NCBI GenBank assembly: GCA_029247315.1
Contig: JAQWLM010000099.1
Coordinates: forward strand, 35,185-99,184
From: AAA164-E04 sp014239995
GTDB lineage: Bacteria > Verrucomicrobiota > Verrucomicrobiia > Limisphaerales > AAA164-E04
Reading direction: 5' to 3'
DNA length: 64,000 nt
Shown: positions 1 through 7,510 of the stretch, in pieces
Layout: each line of letters begins with the position of its first letter
How positions within the stretch are numbered: the stretch's first letter is position 1
Program-made: the position numbers and the translations under genes
The notes under the pieces: generated by a model
What the model was told of the DNA's origin: nothing
The model's input: the letters and a program-made list of their open reading frames with translations, nothing else
Database searches by the model: none

Positions 1-964
1 TGCGTATGGCGCTTTCCTCGACATGCTCAGGCACAGTGATGGCGTTGAGTTGCCATAATTGATGACCGAGTTGTGAGGCAATGCTCAAATCAAGCTTGTT
101 CAGGCCACTTACCAGTCGCTCATGGTTTTCACGATGGCGTTTCCATCTCGTTTCCAGTCCTTCTTCCAATACCAATCTCAGGGCTTCGTGCAGGGCATAA
201 ATCATCGAAATGGGTGCCGTGTGATGATACACCCGTTCGTCGCCCCAATAGCCAGCAAGCAGATTGACATCCAAATACCAGCTTTGCGTCTTGGTGCTGC
301 GGCTCGTGGCGATCTTGAGTGCGCGTGCATTTAATGACACAGGGGCAAGACCGGGAGGGCAACTGAGACATTTTTGGGTGCCACTGTAGACGGCATCAAT
401 ATCCCAGCCATCCACATCCACCTCGCAACCTCCAAGGGAAGTGACCGTGTCCAATACCATCAATGCCCCAGCATCGTGGGCGATTTGTGAGATTTCAGGA
501 ACAGGTGTAAGTGCTCCTGTGGAGGTTTCAGCATGGACAAGTGCCACTAGTTTAGGTTTTTTTTCCTTGATTGCAGTCCGAACTTTTTCAGGAGGAATGA
601 TCTCTCCCCAGGGAGCTTCGACCCTGATCACTTTTCCTCCGCAGCGCTCGGCTAGTTCCGCCATGCGCATTCCAAAAACTCCGTTAATGCAAACGACGAC
701 ATCATCCCCGGGTTCGATAAGGTTTACAAAGCAGAATTCCATGCCGGCACTACCCGTGCCACTGATGGGAAAGGTCATTTCATTGTTTGTTTTGAATACC
801 TTTCGAAGCATGCCCTTGATTTGCTCCATCATAGAAATAAATGCGGGATCAAGATGTCCAAGCAGTGGTTTGCCCATGGCTGCAAGAACACTTGACGCTG
901 CGTTACTGGGTCCAGGCCCGAGTAAAAGACGCGGTGGTGGAGAGAATGGTGTAACGGTTTGCAT
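1..964 (-). CDS. Class V aminotransferase, alanine/serine-glyoxylate type (3' end cut by window edge)
   Basis: A PLP-dependent aminotransferase of the alanine-glyoxylate / serine-glyoxylate family, expected to move an amino group from alanine or serine to glyoxylate in the cytosol. Translating the minus strand from the ATG at 964 gives MQTVTPFSPPPRLLLGPGPS; the LLGPGPSN element close to the N-terminus is typical of this family. The motif SGTQKCLSCPPGLAPVS contains the probable PLP lysine, K198 (codon 373-371), preceded by a D-x-V-T-S-L-G-G stretch as expected. The frame stays open to base 1, so the C-terminal part lies outside the window. The amino donor cannot be told from sequence. The gene is transcribed away from the CBM48 gene, and the 181-bp gap between them probably carries both promoters. 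Confidence 0.88.
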   Translation of the reverse strand, partial: MQTVTPFSPPPRLLLGPGPSNAASSVLAAMGKPLLGHLDPAFISMMEQIKGMLRKVFKTNNEMTFPISGTGSAGMEFCFVNLIEPGDDVVVCINGVFGMRMAELAERCGGKVIRVEAPWGEIIPPEKVRTAIKEKKPKLVALVHAETSTGALTPVPEISQIAHDAGALMVLDTVTSLGGCEVDVDGWDIDAVYSGTQKCLSCPPGLAPVSLNARALKIATSRSTKTQSWYLDVNLLAGYWGDERVYHHTAPISMIYALHEALRLVLEEGLETRWKRHRENHERLVSGLNKLDLSIASQLGHQLWQLNAITVPEHVEESAIR

Positions 965-1145
965 ATGGATTTTCTACGTTGAAATACCCCGGTTGGCAAT
1001 GGTGTAAAAAAAAATGCAAAGTTCCTTGATGCAATAAGCAACATCTGTTTTCTTTTCAACGTTTGCGGGAAGGTAAGGAACTTTGAGGGTGGATGAACCG
1101 GTGTTCCCACAAGCTCGCAGAGCTTCATGAGATACTGTTGGAATT

Positions 1146-1451
1146 ATGAGAGAGCAAACGTCAGACATGCATCGATATTCGGCCAAACGAACCATCGTAA
1201 CGGTAAACTTTAGCCATTGGGCCCCCAAAGCCAAGAGTGTGGTTCTGACTGGGGATTTCAATCAGTGGAACCATTCTGAGCATCTCATGAAACGGATGCC
1301 TGATGGTGCCTGGCATCTTCAGTTGCCCATGCACTCGGGACATCATAAATACCTCTTCCTCGTTGATGGGACTCCCCATCTGGATCCAAGTGCCAATGGC
1401 GTCACCCGTGATGAAAAAAATATGCGGGTGTCGCTCCTGATTGTCAGTTGA
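1146..1451 (+). CDS. Stand-alone CBM48 / AMPK-type glycogen-binding domain protein
   Basis: A 101-residue protein made almost entirely of one early-set beta-sandwich domain of the CBM48 type. The visible signature is V-x-L-T-G-D-F-N-Q-W (about residues 35-44), followed by M-x-x-x-x-D-G-x-W and a Y-L-F-L-V-D-G-T-P-H-x-D-P segment, the pattern of the N-terminal domain of glycogen branching enzymes and of the AMPK beta subunit. No catalytic domain is attached and no signal peptide is visible, so a cytoplasmic glycogen- or maltodextrin-binding adaptor is the natural reading. No glycogen gene is adjacent. It converges on tadA. The start at 1146 is the first ATG; a second ATG at 1167 is possible. 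Confidence 0.8.
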   Translation: MREQTSDMHRYSAKRTIVTVNFSHWAPKAKSVVLTGDFNQWNHSEHLMKRMPDGAWHLQLPMHSGHHKYLFLVDGTPHLDPSANGVTRDEKNMRVSLLIVS

Positions 1452-1488
1452 ACGGCCAATCGTTCAACATGGAACTGAATGCTTAAAC

Positions 1489-1965
1489 TCAGTTATCCCT
1501 TTTTGATGCTCTTTTTTGGGCGAAGAAGGTTTTAAGGAGGGTTTGGGATTCCGGTCCGCGTATGCCTCCTGTGATTTCGCAATGATGGTTCAATGTGGGA
1601 CATTGAAGGATATTCATGACCGAGCCTGCCGCACCCCCTTTTGGATCTTCAAGGGCGTAAATAACCCGTTCAACCCGGCTTTGCACAATGGCCCCGGCAC
1701 ACATGGGACAGGGTTCTTTCGTGACGTAAAGTGAGCACCCGGTGAGCCGCCAATCATTAAAGTCACTTTGCGCCTGCGTCAGCGCCAGCATCTCTGCATG
1801 TGCTGTGGCGTCCTTGAGTAACTCCACCTGATTAAACGCTCGAGCGATGATGCGTCCTTCGCGGACAATAACTGCCCCGACAGGCACTTCATCCGATGCA
1901 AAGGCTCGTCTTGCCTGTCGCAGAGCTTCAGCCATGAAATGATCGTCACTGTGCATGTCAATCAT
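1489..1965 (-). CDS. tadA: tRNA-specific adenosine deaminase TadA
   Basis: Converts adenosine-34 to inosine in the wobble position of tRNA-Arg(ACG). The 158-residue product has the zinc-dependent CDA fold: H56-A-E58 supplies the metal ligand and proton shuttle, and P-C86-P-M-C89 gives the two cysteine ligands, spaced as in the E. coli enzyme. The following A-G-A-I-V-x-S-R-V and D-P-K-G-G-A-A-G-S segments are typical of TadA rather than of cytidine deaminase. The start ATG at 1965 overlaps the stop of the upstream Nudix gene by four bases (ATGA), so the two are probably translationally coupled at the end of the minus-strand run. Confidence 0.95.
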   Translation of the reverse strand: MIDMHSDDHFMAEALRQARRAFASDEVPVGAVIVREGRIIARAFNQVELLKDATAHAEMLALTQAQSDFNDWRLTGCSLYVTKEPCPMCAGAIVQSRVERVIYALEDPKGGAAGSVMNILQCPTLNHHCEITGGIRGPESQTLLKTFFAQKRASKRDN

Positions 1966-2507
1966 ACCTCCCCCCCCCTTTTTGTAGGCGAGGATGACTT
2001 GCTCTCGGTGGCAGAACTAGATTCGAGTAAAGTCCATTTGAAGGTTCCTACGGCGTTGAACCTGCATTCAGCCATGAAAAAACCATCACGATGTTTCCAG
2101 AAAAGTGGCCATATGTATGCACGATCAGTTGCAGGAACATCGAGTTTATCCAATTGCCCTCTTGTGAAAAATGCAAATGAGCCTTCCAAATGTGTGGGTG
2201 GGCATCGCTGTAGTGGTTGAAGGTATTCAAATAAAAACATCAACCAGTGCATTTTGCCTTCTGAGTTTCTCTCGTTCACAATCCCTTTGAGTTGAAAGTC
2301 CGATAGACTTGCCTGGATACCTAATTCCTCACTTGCCTCGCGCCTGGCGCATGCATGTGGCGATTCTCCACTGATCCTTGCGAGTTTGCCACCCGGAGGA
2401 CTCCATAGTCCTTGGTTGGGCGTTTTTTTTCGCCTCATGAGTAGAATTCTTCCCGTGGTGTCAAAACAATAAAGGAGGGTGGCAATTTGATATTGGATTG
2501 CGTTCAT
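1962..2507 (-). CDS. Nudix hydrolase, MutT-like
   Basis: A 181-residue Nudix hydrolase, probably acting on an (oxidised) nucleotide or a related diphosphate in the cytosol. The Nudix box runs from G-G-K near residue 40 to R-R-E-A-S-E-E-L-G-I; the E-x7-R-E-x2-E-E core is complete, so metal binding should be intact. There are two extra residues between the conserved glycine and the first glutamate compared with the usual G-x5-E spacing. The preceding M-R-R-K-K-T-P-N-Q-G-L-W-S-P-P segment resembles ADP-ribose and 8-oxo-dGTP hydrolases. The start overlaps the stop of the NusG-like gene by one base (TGATG) and its end overlaps tadA by four, giving a tightly packed trio. The true substrate is not predictable. 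Confidence 0.85.
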   Translation of the reverse strand: MNAIQYQIATLLYCFDTTGRILLMRRKKTPNQGLWSPPGGKLARISGESPHACARREASEELGIQASLSDFQLKGIVNERNSEGKMHWLMFLFEYLQPLQRCPPTHLEGSFAFFTRGQLDKLDVPATDRAYIWPLFWKHRDGFFMAECRFNAVGTFKWTLLESSSATESKSSSPTKRGGEV

Positions 2508-3046
2508 CAGACCAGTTCCAGTGTGTCGGCATCCATCGTCATTGCAGCAGCCTGTCCGATGAAATCAAGCCTGAGTAAAACGGTGGACATGCCATAACGT
2601 TGTTCAACCCATCCCTCCACACCTCTCATGGGGCCAGATCGAACAATCACTCGCTTCCCTGCACCAATTTCAGGGGCCAGTTGGAGTTCAATGCCTGTTT
2701 CGATAGCCGAGAGGATTTCGCTTAACTGCTCCTCGAATTCCTTCTGGTCAGGGATTGTTAGAAGATTGGCAACGTAATCGCTTTGATACACCTTTTGTCT
2801 GATAAACTGGTTGATTTGCAGGAAAAGATAACCAGGAAAAAGCGGTTTGTTGAAGGAGACGGTTTTCCCACGATACTTGTGTATGTTCTTAACCGTGGGA
2901 AGAACAGTATGAAAACCTTCCCTATCGATGTATTTCTTAAGTTTTTTTTCACATCTCGGACGCGTGTGGGCCACAAACCAGAGCAGTTCGGATTGGTTCT
3001 TTGCGTCCTCCGTTTTCCCGGTATGTTGTGGATGGCTTGGTCTCAT
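2507..3046 (-). CDS. NusG/RfaH-family transcription antitermination protein
   Basis: A NusG-fold elongation factor. The NGN domain begins at W-F-V-A-H-T-R-P-R-C-E-K-K and includes L-F-P-G-Y-L-F-L; the KOW domain is G-K-R-V-I-V-R-S-G-P-M-R-G-V-E-G-W. Specialised paralogues such as RfaH, UpxY or LoaP share this organisation and usually act on long surface-polysaccharide operons. The setting next to a WbuC-like cupin and lpxD fits that role better than housekeeping NusG, which normally lies with secE and rplK. I chose the ATG at 3046 (179 residues); a TTG at 3097 would add 17 residues, and neither start has a clear ribosome-binding site. The class (RfaH-like versus housekeeping) is inferred from context. 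Confidence 0.83.
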   Translation of the reverse strand: MRPSHPQHTGKTEDAKNQSELLWFVAHTRPRCEKKLKKYIDREGFHTVLPTVKNIHKYRGKTVSFNKPLFPGYLFLQINQFIRQKVYQSDYVANLLTIPDQKEFEEQLSEILSAIETGIELQLAPEIGAGKRVIVRSGPMRGVEGWVEQRYGMSTVLLRLDFIGQAAAMTMDADTLELV

Positions 3047-3263
3047 CGAGAGTTGTATGGATTGAATATCAGTGTCCAAGTCATTTGGCCCCTTCAATGG
3101 TCAAAGACCCTGCAGTCCTCGCACTCCCCATATGCGTGCCAAATCCAGTTGTTCAAATGATTAACGTGAATGGGAAATGCATGCATATAGGAGATCCAAA
3201 ATGAAAGGATTATAGTTTCTGTATTTTTGCAAAGTTGTCCCACTTGGATCGCTTGCCTTGGAG

Positions 3264-3770
3264 TTATTTTTTTGAACCCAATGATTGCATTGCTGAGACT
3301 GTTCCTATGGAATTTCTGAGTCGATGGAGGTATTCGGTGGCATCACGAGTTCCTTCCTTGGGCGCCCATGGAGCAAAACATACGGGGCTGTTGGGTGTAT
3401 AGGGTCCTTCCTTGATTTCTAAAACCACACTTTCCGACTCGTTGACAATGAGTGTATGCCAAGTTTTTGGAGGTATTTCGACAGCATGTAACGGTCCCTC
3501 TGGAGACAATACAAATGTATCAGTGACACTGCCTTTTTGGTTGAAAATTACCAACAGACTTGTGCCTTGAAGGGCTACCAGAAGTTCCCATTTATTATCC
3601 TCAAGATGCTGGTGAGGATGGACATAAGTCCCTTCCTTCATTGCAATGCACAATCTCTGCACTGGTTCATCGAGGCGTTCGTGCAGATTGAAATGACTTC
3701 TCTTTCGTGGCGAATTATTTGCACTCTGCAGGCAATCTTCCATCAAGTGAATATCGATTTTTTTTGTCAT
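3264..3770 (-). CDS. WbuC-family cupin protein
   Basis: A 168-residue single-domain cupin similar to WbuC proteins found in O-antigen and capsule loci. The metal-binding pattern is visible: H-P-H-x-H followed by E-L-L-V-A-L-x-G in the first motif, and P-x-x-W-H-T-L-I-V in the second, with the family feature L-E-I-K-E-G-P-Y near the C-terminus. The catalytic activity of WbuC proteins is not well established; a role in sugar modification or its control is assumed. The start is well supported by AAAGGAG five bases upstream of the ATG at 3770. It lies 23 bp downstream of lpxD on the same strand, so co-transcription is likely. Confidence 0.82.
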   Translation of the reverse strand: MTKKIDIHLMEDCLQSANNSPRKRSHFNLHERLDEPVQRLCIAMKEGTYVHPHQHLEDNKWELLVALQGTSLLVIFNQKGSVTDTFVLSPEGPLHAVEIPPKTWHTLIVNESESVVLEIKEGPYTPNSPVCFAPWAPKEGTRDATEYLHRLRNSIGTVSAMQSLGSKK

Positions 3771-3793
3771 CGGTCTCCTTTCACATCCTTATG

Positions 3794-4801
3794 TCAGTTT
3801 GCCTTGAAGAAACGTTTGATCTTGCGCAGCAGGTCAGGCAGTTGCTGGATTGCAATTAATTGGCGCTTGGCTTGCTTAGAAGGCGAAGCAGGTGATCCCA
3901 TCCACTGTTCTCCCGGGGGGATTGAATGCATCACACCAGATTGGGCGGCAACCACAGCCTTTTCACCTATTGACAAGTGACCAGCAATGCCTGATTGACC
4001 AGCCAGGATGGTATAATTACCAATCTTGGAACTTCCTGCAACGCCGGTCTGGGCGATGATAATTGCATGTTCCCCTATTTCGACGTTGTGACCTATCTGC
4101 ACTAGATTATCAATTTTTGTACCCTTACCAATTCGAGTTGATCCAAGTGCACCACAATCAAGGGTGGTGTTTGCCCCTATCTCAACATCGTCCCCGATGA
4201 TCACGTCGCCCACCTGAGGGATTTTGCGATGAAATCCATGATCCAAAACGTAACCATACCCATCGGATCCGATCACCGCTCCAGCATGAATCCGAACACG
4301 TTTTCCTATCTTGGTTTTGGGGTAAATGGTGACATTGGGAAACACTTTTGAATCCTCCTCAATAACACCAAATGCGCCTATGGTGACATGTCCCATGAGT
4401 GTGACATGTTCCCCGATACGGGCACCTTTTTCGACGATGCAATGTGGGCCAATACACGCGCTTGTCGCAACTGTTGCTGTAGGATCCACAACCGATGTGG
4501 CATGGATGCCCGGTAAACTGGCCTCTTCGGGATGTAGAAGCGTCAGAGCCTTAGCAAGGCCTGCTCTCACATTGTTCACTTGAATCAGACACTTGTTGGA
4601 TGAGATATTTACCATCGGAGTAATGACTGCCGTGGCTCCACTTTCAAGGGCTTTGTCAAGATAGCGTTCGTTTTCGGCAAAGGTGAGAAAACCCGATTGA
4701 GCACCTTCTACCGGGGAAATACCGATGATTAAGGTATCAGGATCACCTTTGATTCGGCCATCGATGTGATCGGCGATCTTTTGAAGCGTATATGTTGGCA
4801 T
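3794..4801 (-). CDS. lpxD: UDP-3-O-(3-hydroxyacyl)glucosamine N-acyltransferase LpxD
   Basis: Transfers the second hydroxyacyl chain from acyl-ACP to the 2-amino group of UDP-3-O-acyl-glucosamine, the third step of lipid A synthesis. The N-terminal uridine-binding domain (about residues 1-100, with F-L-T-F-A-E-N) is followed by a long left-handed beta-helix of hexapeptide repeats. The active-site region I-D-N-L-V-Q-I-G-H-N-V-E-I-G holds the catalytic histidine, and G-S-D-G-Y-G-Y and H-x-K-I-P-Q-V-G are family landmarks. I use the ATG at 4801, which matches the usual N-terminus and gives 335 residues; an ATG at 4858 would add 19 uncharacteristic residues. It shows that the organism makes LPS. 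Confidence 0.95.
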   Translation of the reverse strand: MPTYTLQKIADHIDGRIKGDPDTLIIGISPVEGAQSGFLTFAENERYLDKALESGATAVITPMVNISSNKCLIQVNNVRAGLAKALTLLHPEEASLPGIHATSVVDPTATVATSACIGPHCIVEKGARIGEHVTLMGHVTIGAFGVIEEDSKVFPNVTIYPKTKIGKRVRIHAGAVIGSDGYGYVLDHGFHRKIPQVGDVIIGDDVEIGANTTLDCGALGSTRIGKGTKIDNLVQIGHNVEIGEHAIIIAQTGVAGSSKIGNYTILAGQSGIAGHLSIGEKAVVAAQSGVMHSIPPGEQWMGSPASPSKQAKRQLIAIQQLPDLLRKIKRFFKAN

Positions 4802-4875
4802 GTTAGCAGGCTGTGGTTCTGTTGGAGTATAGCAGGGGCCTCCACGGAGGGTGATCATGCGGTAATTTCTGCCGA

Positions 4876-5261
4876 TCAGGTTCCTGTTGTGCGTGTTGTC
4901 AATGGTCCTCGACTATCCAGGACCTCGTTGTTTTTGCCCAGAATAACGACATTGGGTATCGATTGCCTGGCAACTTCATTGAGTACGTTTGCGAAGGTGA
5001 TGAGTGTCAGTCTGTCTCCCGGTTTCCCAAGATGATCCGTCGCTCCGTTGAGAACCACCTGACCTAAATCGCGTTCTCCCGGAATGACATATGTTTCGAA
5101 TCGCTTACCATTAGCCATGTTACCAACGCGTAGTTCTTCGGGAGAGACAATGCCTGCGAGTTCCATGAGATCCTCAGAAATGGTCATACTGCCTTCATAG
5201 TCCACACAGGCATCCGTGACCGATGCGAGTGAAGCTTGCCCTTGAGAATTTGTATCCACAT
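4876..5261 (-). CDS. panD: Aspartate 1-decarboxylase PanD, interrupted by an apparent single-base frameshift
   Basis: PanD is a pyruvoyl enzyme that makes beta-alanine for pantothenate. The long frame carries Y-E-G-S-M-T-I (self-cleavage site), N-G-K-R-F-E-T-Y and V-L-N-G-A-T, but read from a TTG at 5310 its N-terminus is unlike PanD and lacks the essential lysine. The other frame from the ATG at 5261 reads MWIQILKGKLH, the missing N-terminus. Joining the frames near 5229-5226 (CAC TC / GCA), by one extra base or a -1 slip, gives 128 residues with K9, G24-S25, R54 and Y58, the same numbers as in E. coli PanD. So the gene is real but broken, mis-assembled or recoded here. It precedes lpxD on the same strand. 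Confidence 0.85.
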
Positions 5262-5356
5262 AACTCCAAGTCACGCGTTGACTTGACTTCCGGATCTCTT
5301 TATAAAGCAACCAACACTTGATTCAATCCCTAATCTGAGAGGTATACTAAGTTATT

Positions 5357-6520
5357 ATGGCCAAGACACTTAAAGTCGGAATGATCGGCTATCGTTTCAT
5401 GGGTAAAGCGCACTCCAATGGTTGGCGCCAAGCTCCGCATTTTTTCCCATTAAAGGCCAATGTCGAGATGCACACCATATGTGGTCGAAACAAGGAAGCC
5501 TTGGAGCAATCTGCTGGAGAACTTGGATGGAGCCATATTTCGACACAATGGAAGGAAGTTATCAACAATCCTGAAATTGATGTGGTTGACATCAATACTC
5601 CCAATGACAGCCACGCTGAAATCGCCATTGCTGCGGCCAAGGCAGGCAAGCACGTTTTGTGTGAGAAGCCGCTTGCCATGACCGTTGAGCAGTGTCAGGA
5701 AATGGTGGATGCAGCCAAAGCGGCGGGAGTCGTGCACATGATTTGCCATAACTACAGACGTATCCCAGCCATAGCGCATGCCAAGAAGATGATTTTGGAG
5801 GGAACCATTGGTGATATTTACCACTATCGGGCACGCTATGCCCAAGACTGGATTGTTGATCCTGATTTCCCGCTTGTATGGCGACTACAAAAAGGCATCA
5901 GCGGCTCGGGTGCGCATGGAGACATCAATGCACATATCATTGACTTGGGCCGATATTTAGTCGGGGAGTTTGAGGAGGTATGTGGTATGATGAACACCTT
6001 TATCAAGCAACGCCCCCTTGAAGATACCTCTGGCAAGGGAGACGGACTTGGTGGTGCCGGCGGCAAAGTGATGGGTGATGTGACAGTGGATGACGCTGCT
6101 CTTTTCATCGGTAAATTCACCAATGGTGCCGTGGCCAACCTTGAGGCTACTCGGTTTGCCCTCGGACGAAAAAACAACATTGTGATCGAGATCAATGGCT
6201 CTAAAGGATCCCTTTTCTTCGACTTTGAGGATATGAATCGACTTAAGTGGTTCGATAACACCGCTGCAAGTGATCGTCAGGGATTCACCGATATATTGGT
6301 CACACAGCCAGGTGGAGATCATCCCTTTGTCGGGCAGTGGTGGCCTCCTGGACACATTCTTGGATACGAGCACACCTTTGTTCATACCCTTGCCGATTTT
6401 GTCAATGCGGTGATAGATGGTACGCCAGTGCAACCCACTTTCGAAGACGGTATGCGCAATCAACGCGTCATGGAGGCGGTGGAAGAATCCGCTGTTTCAC
6501 GTCAGTGGGTGAAAGTATGA
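5357..6520 (+). CDS. Gfo/Idh/MocA-family NAD(P)-dependent oxidoreductase
   Basis: A 387-residue cytoplasmic dehydrogenase, probably acting on an inositol, sugar or sugar derivative. The Rossmann domain begins V-G-M-I-G-Y-R-F-M-G-K-A-H-S, and the family motif A-G-K-H-V-L-C-E-K-P-L-A lies near residue 100 with the lysine used in catalysis. The C-terminal alpha/beta domain contains G-S-G-A-H-G-D-I-N-A-H-I-I-D-L-G-R-Y, with the conserved D/H pair. No signal peptide is present, unlike the second family member at 38.7 kb. It diverges from panD. Substrate cannot be assigned: this family is greatly expanded in Verrucomicrobiota and members differ in substrate. Confidence 0.9.
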   Translation: MAKTLKVGMIGYRFMGKAHSNGWRQAPHFFPLKANVEMHTICGRNKEALEQSAGELGWSHISTQWKEVINNPEIDVVDINTPNDSHAEIAIAAAKAGKHVLCEKPLAMTVEQCQEMVDAAKAAGVVHMICHNYRRIPAIAHAKKMILEGTIGDIYHYRARYAQDWIVDPDFPLVWRLQKGISGSGAHGDINAHIIDLGRYLVGEFEEVCGMMNTFIKQRPLEDTSGKGDGLGGAGGKVMGDVTVDDAALFIGKFTNGAVANLEATRFALGRKNNIVIEINGSKGSLFFDFEDMNRLKWFDNTAASDRQGFTDILVTQPGGDHPFVGQWWPPGHILGYEHTFVHTLADFVNAVIDGTPVQPTFEDGMRNQRVMEAVEESAVSRQWVKV

Positions 6521-6563
6521 TTCCCTGCAACAGGACGCTGTAATCAACCAAATGTTTCTACCT

Positions 6564-6637
6564 GGGGGGGTAATTGAGTGGTAGGGACATTGCCTTGTCA
6601 GGTTCGGATTGAGTCCTGAGAGGACTCTTGCCTCCCA
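6564..6637 (+). other. Compact RNA-like fold upstream of trpA, unidentified
   Basis: A stretch of tRNA size that can fold into a three-way junction. The closing stem pairs 6565-6573 (GGGGGGTAA) with 6628-6636 (TTGCCTCCC), nine pairs with two wobbles. Inside are a short hairpin (6586-6589 with 6596-6599) and a perfect 7-bp hairpin (GAGTCCT 6611-6617 with AGGACTC 6621-6627). It has tRNA-like pieces (AGTGGTAG as in a D-loop, GGTTCGGAT as in a T-loop) but no proper T-arm or anticodon stem, so it is not a functional tRNA. It lies 58 bp before trpA and could be a leader element or a decayed tRNA. No T-tract follows. Confidence 0.3.
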
Positions 6638-6694
6638 AATAGAGGTTGAATTGCCCTTGCATCCCCATAAAAGTGCCACAAGTATGAGGGCTAG

Positions 6695-7510
6695 ATGAAT
6701 CGTATTGAGCAACGCTTTGAAGCATTAAGGAATGAAGGGCGTAAGGGATTGGTTGTCTATATTGGGGCCGGCGATCCTGATCTTGAAGCAACGCGCTCCC
6801 TTGCCCTTGCATTCGATAAAGCCGGGACTGATGTTCTTGAGCTTGGCATCCCTTTCAGCGATCCCCTGGCAGATGGCCCGGTGAACCAGCTAGCAGCGCA
6901 ACGTGGTTTGGATTCAGGGACAACTCCGGTTAATGTTCTTGAGACAGTTCGCGCCATCAGGCGTGACTCTCAAATTCCGATTGTTTTTTTTGTCTATTAC
7001 AATCTGTTGCATCGGTACGGTTTGGAGTCCTTTATCAAAGACAGCTCCCAGGCTGGTGTTGATGGCATTCTGATCCTTGATCTACCTCCCGAAGAATCGG
7101 AAGATTACAGTGACTTGATGTGTGCTTCTGGAATGTGTCCCGTATTTCTGGTGGCACCGACGACCCCAAAAGAGCGGATTGCTGCCATTGTAAAACATGG
7201 CAGGGGCTTCATCTACTATGTCTCTCGAGAAGGGGTGACCGGCATGCAGACGCAAATTTCCGCTGGAATTGGAGGCATGACGTCCAGCATAAAGGAGCAA
7301 ACGGATCTGCCGATTGCCGTTGGATTTGGAATCTCAAACCCGGATCAGGCCAAAGAGGTGGCCTCGATGGGGGATGCCATTGTCGTTGGGAGTGCCGTGG
7401 TCCACCGCATTGGCCAGCACGGTGCAAGCGAACAAATGATTCCAGAAGTCGCTGGCTTCGTCCAATCCCTCTCGGAGGCCATACAAGAGGTTAATGTTTC
7501 TAGCCCATGA
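6695..7510 (+). CDS. trpA: Tryptophan synthase alpha subunit
   Basis: Cleaves indole-3-glycerol phosphate to indole and glyceraldehyde-3-phosphate; indole is channelled to TrpB. The 271-residue TIM barrel has both catalytic acids at the canonical positions, E49 (V-L-E-L-G-I-P-F-S-D-P) and D60 (L-A-D-G-P), and phosphate-binding loops such as Y-Y-V-S-R-E-G-V-T-G and G-F-G-I-S. TrpB is not in the window, so trpA is separated from the rest of the pathway. The stop overlaps the manC start by four bases (ATGA), an unusual pairing of amino-acid and GDP-mannose genes. A folded element of unknown nature lies just upstream. Confidence 0.96.
   Translation: MNRIEQRFEALRNEGRKGLVVYIGAGDPDLEATRSLALAFDKAGTDVLELGIPFSDPLADGPVNQLAAQRGLDSGTTPVNVLETVRAIRRDSQIPIVFFVYYNLLHRYGLESFIKDSSQAGVDGILILDLPPEESEDYSDLMCASGMCPVFLVAPTTPKERIAAIVKHGRGFIYYVSREGVTGMQTQISAGIGGMTSSIKEQTDLPIAVGFGISNPDQAKEVASMGDAIVVGSAVVHRIGQHGASEQMIPEVAGFVQSLSEAIQEVNVSSP

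Noticed and set aside
4876..5310. PanD with a genuine 16-residue N-terminal extension from the TTG at 5310
   Set aside because: The extension lacks the conserved lysine-histidine element, while the alternative frame encodes it at exactly the right distance.
6564..6637. Functional tRNA gene (Asp-like, GTC in the middle)
   Set aside because: The anticodon stem does not pair, the D-stem is weak, and the 3' part folds as a 7-bp hairpin with a 3-base loop instead of a T-arm with a TTCRANY loop.
7120..7494. 124-residue frame within trpA
   Set aside because: It is an out-of-frame shadow of trpA, whose own product matches the family over its full length with both catalytic acids.
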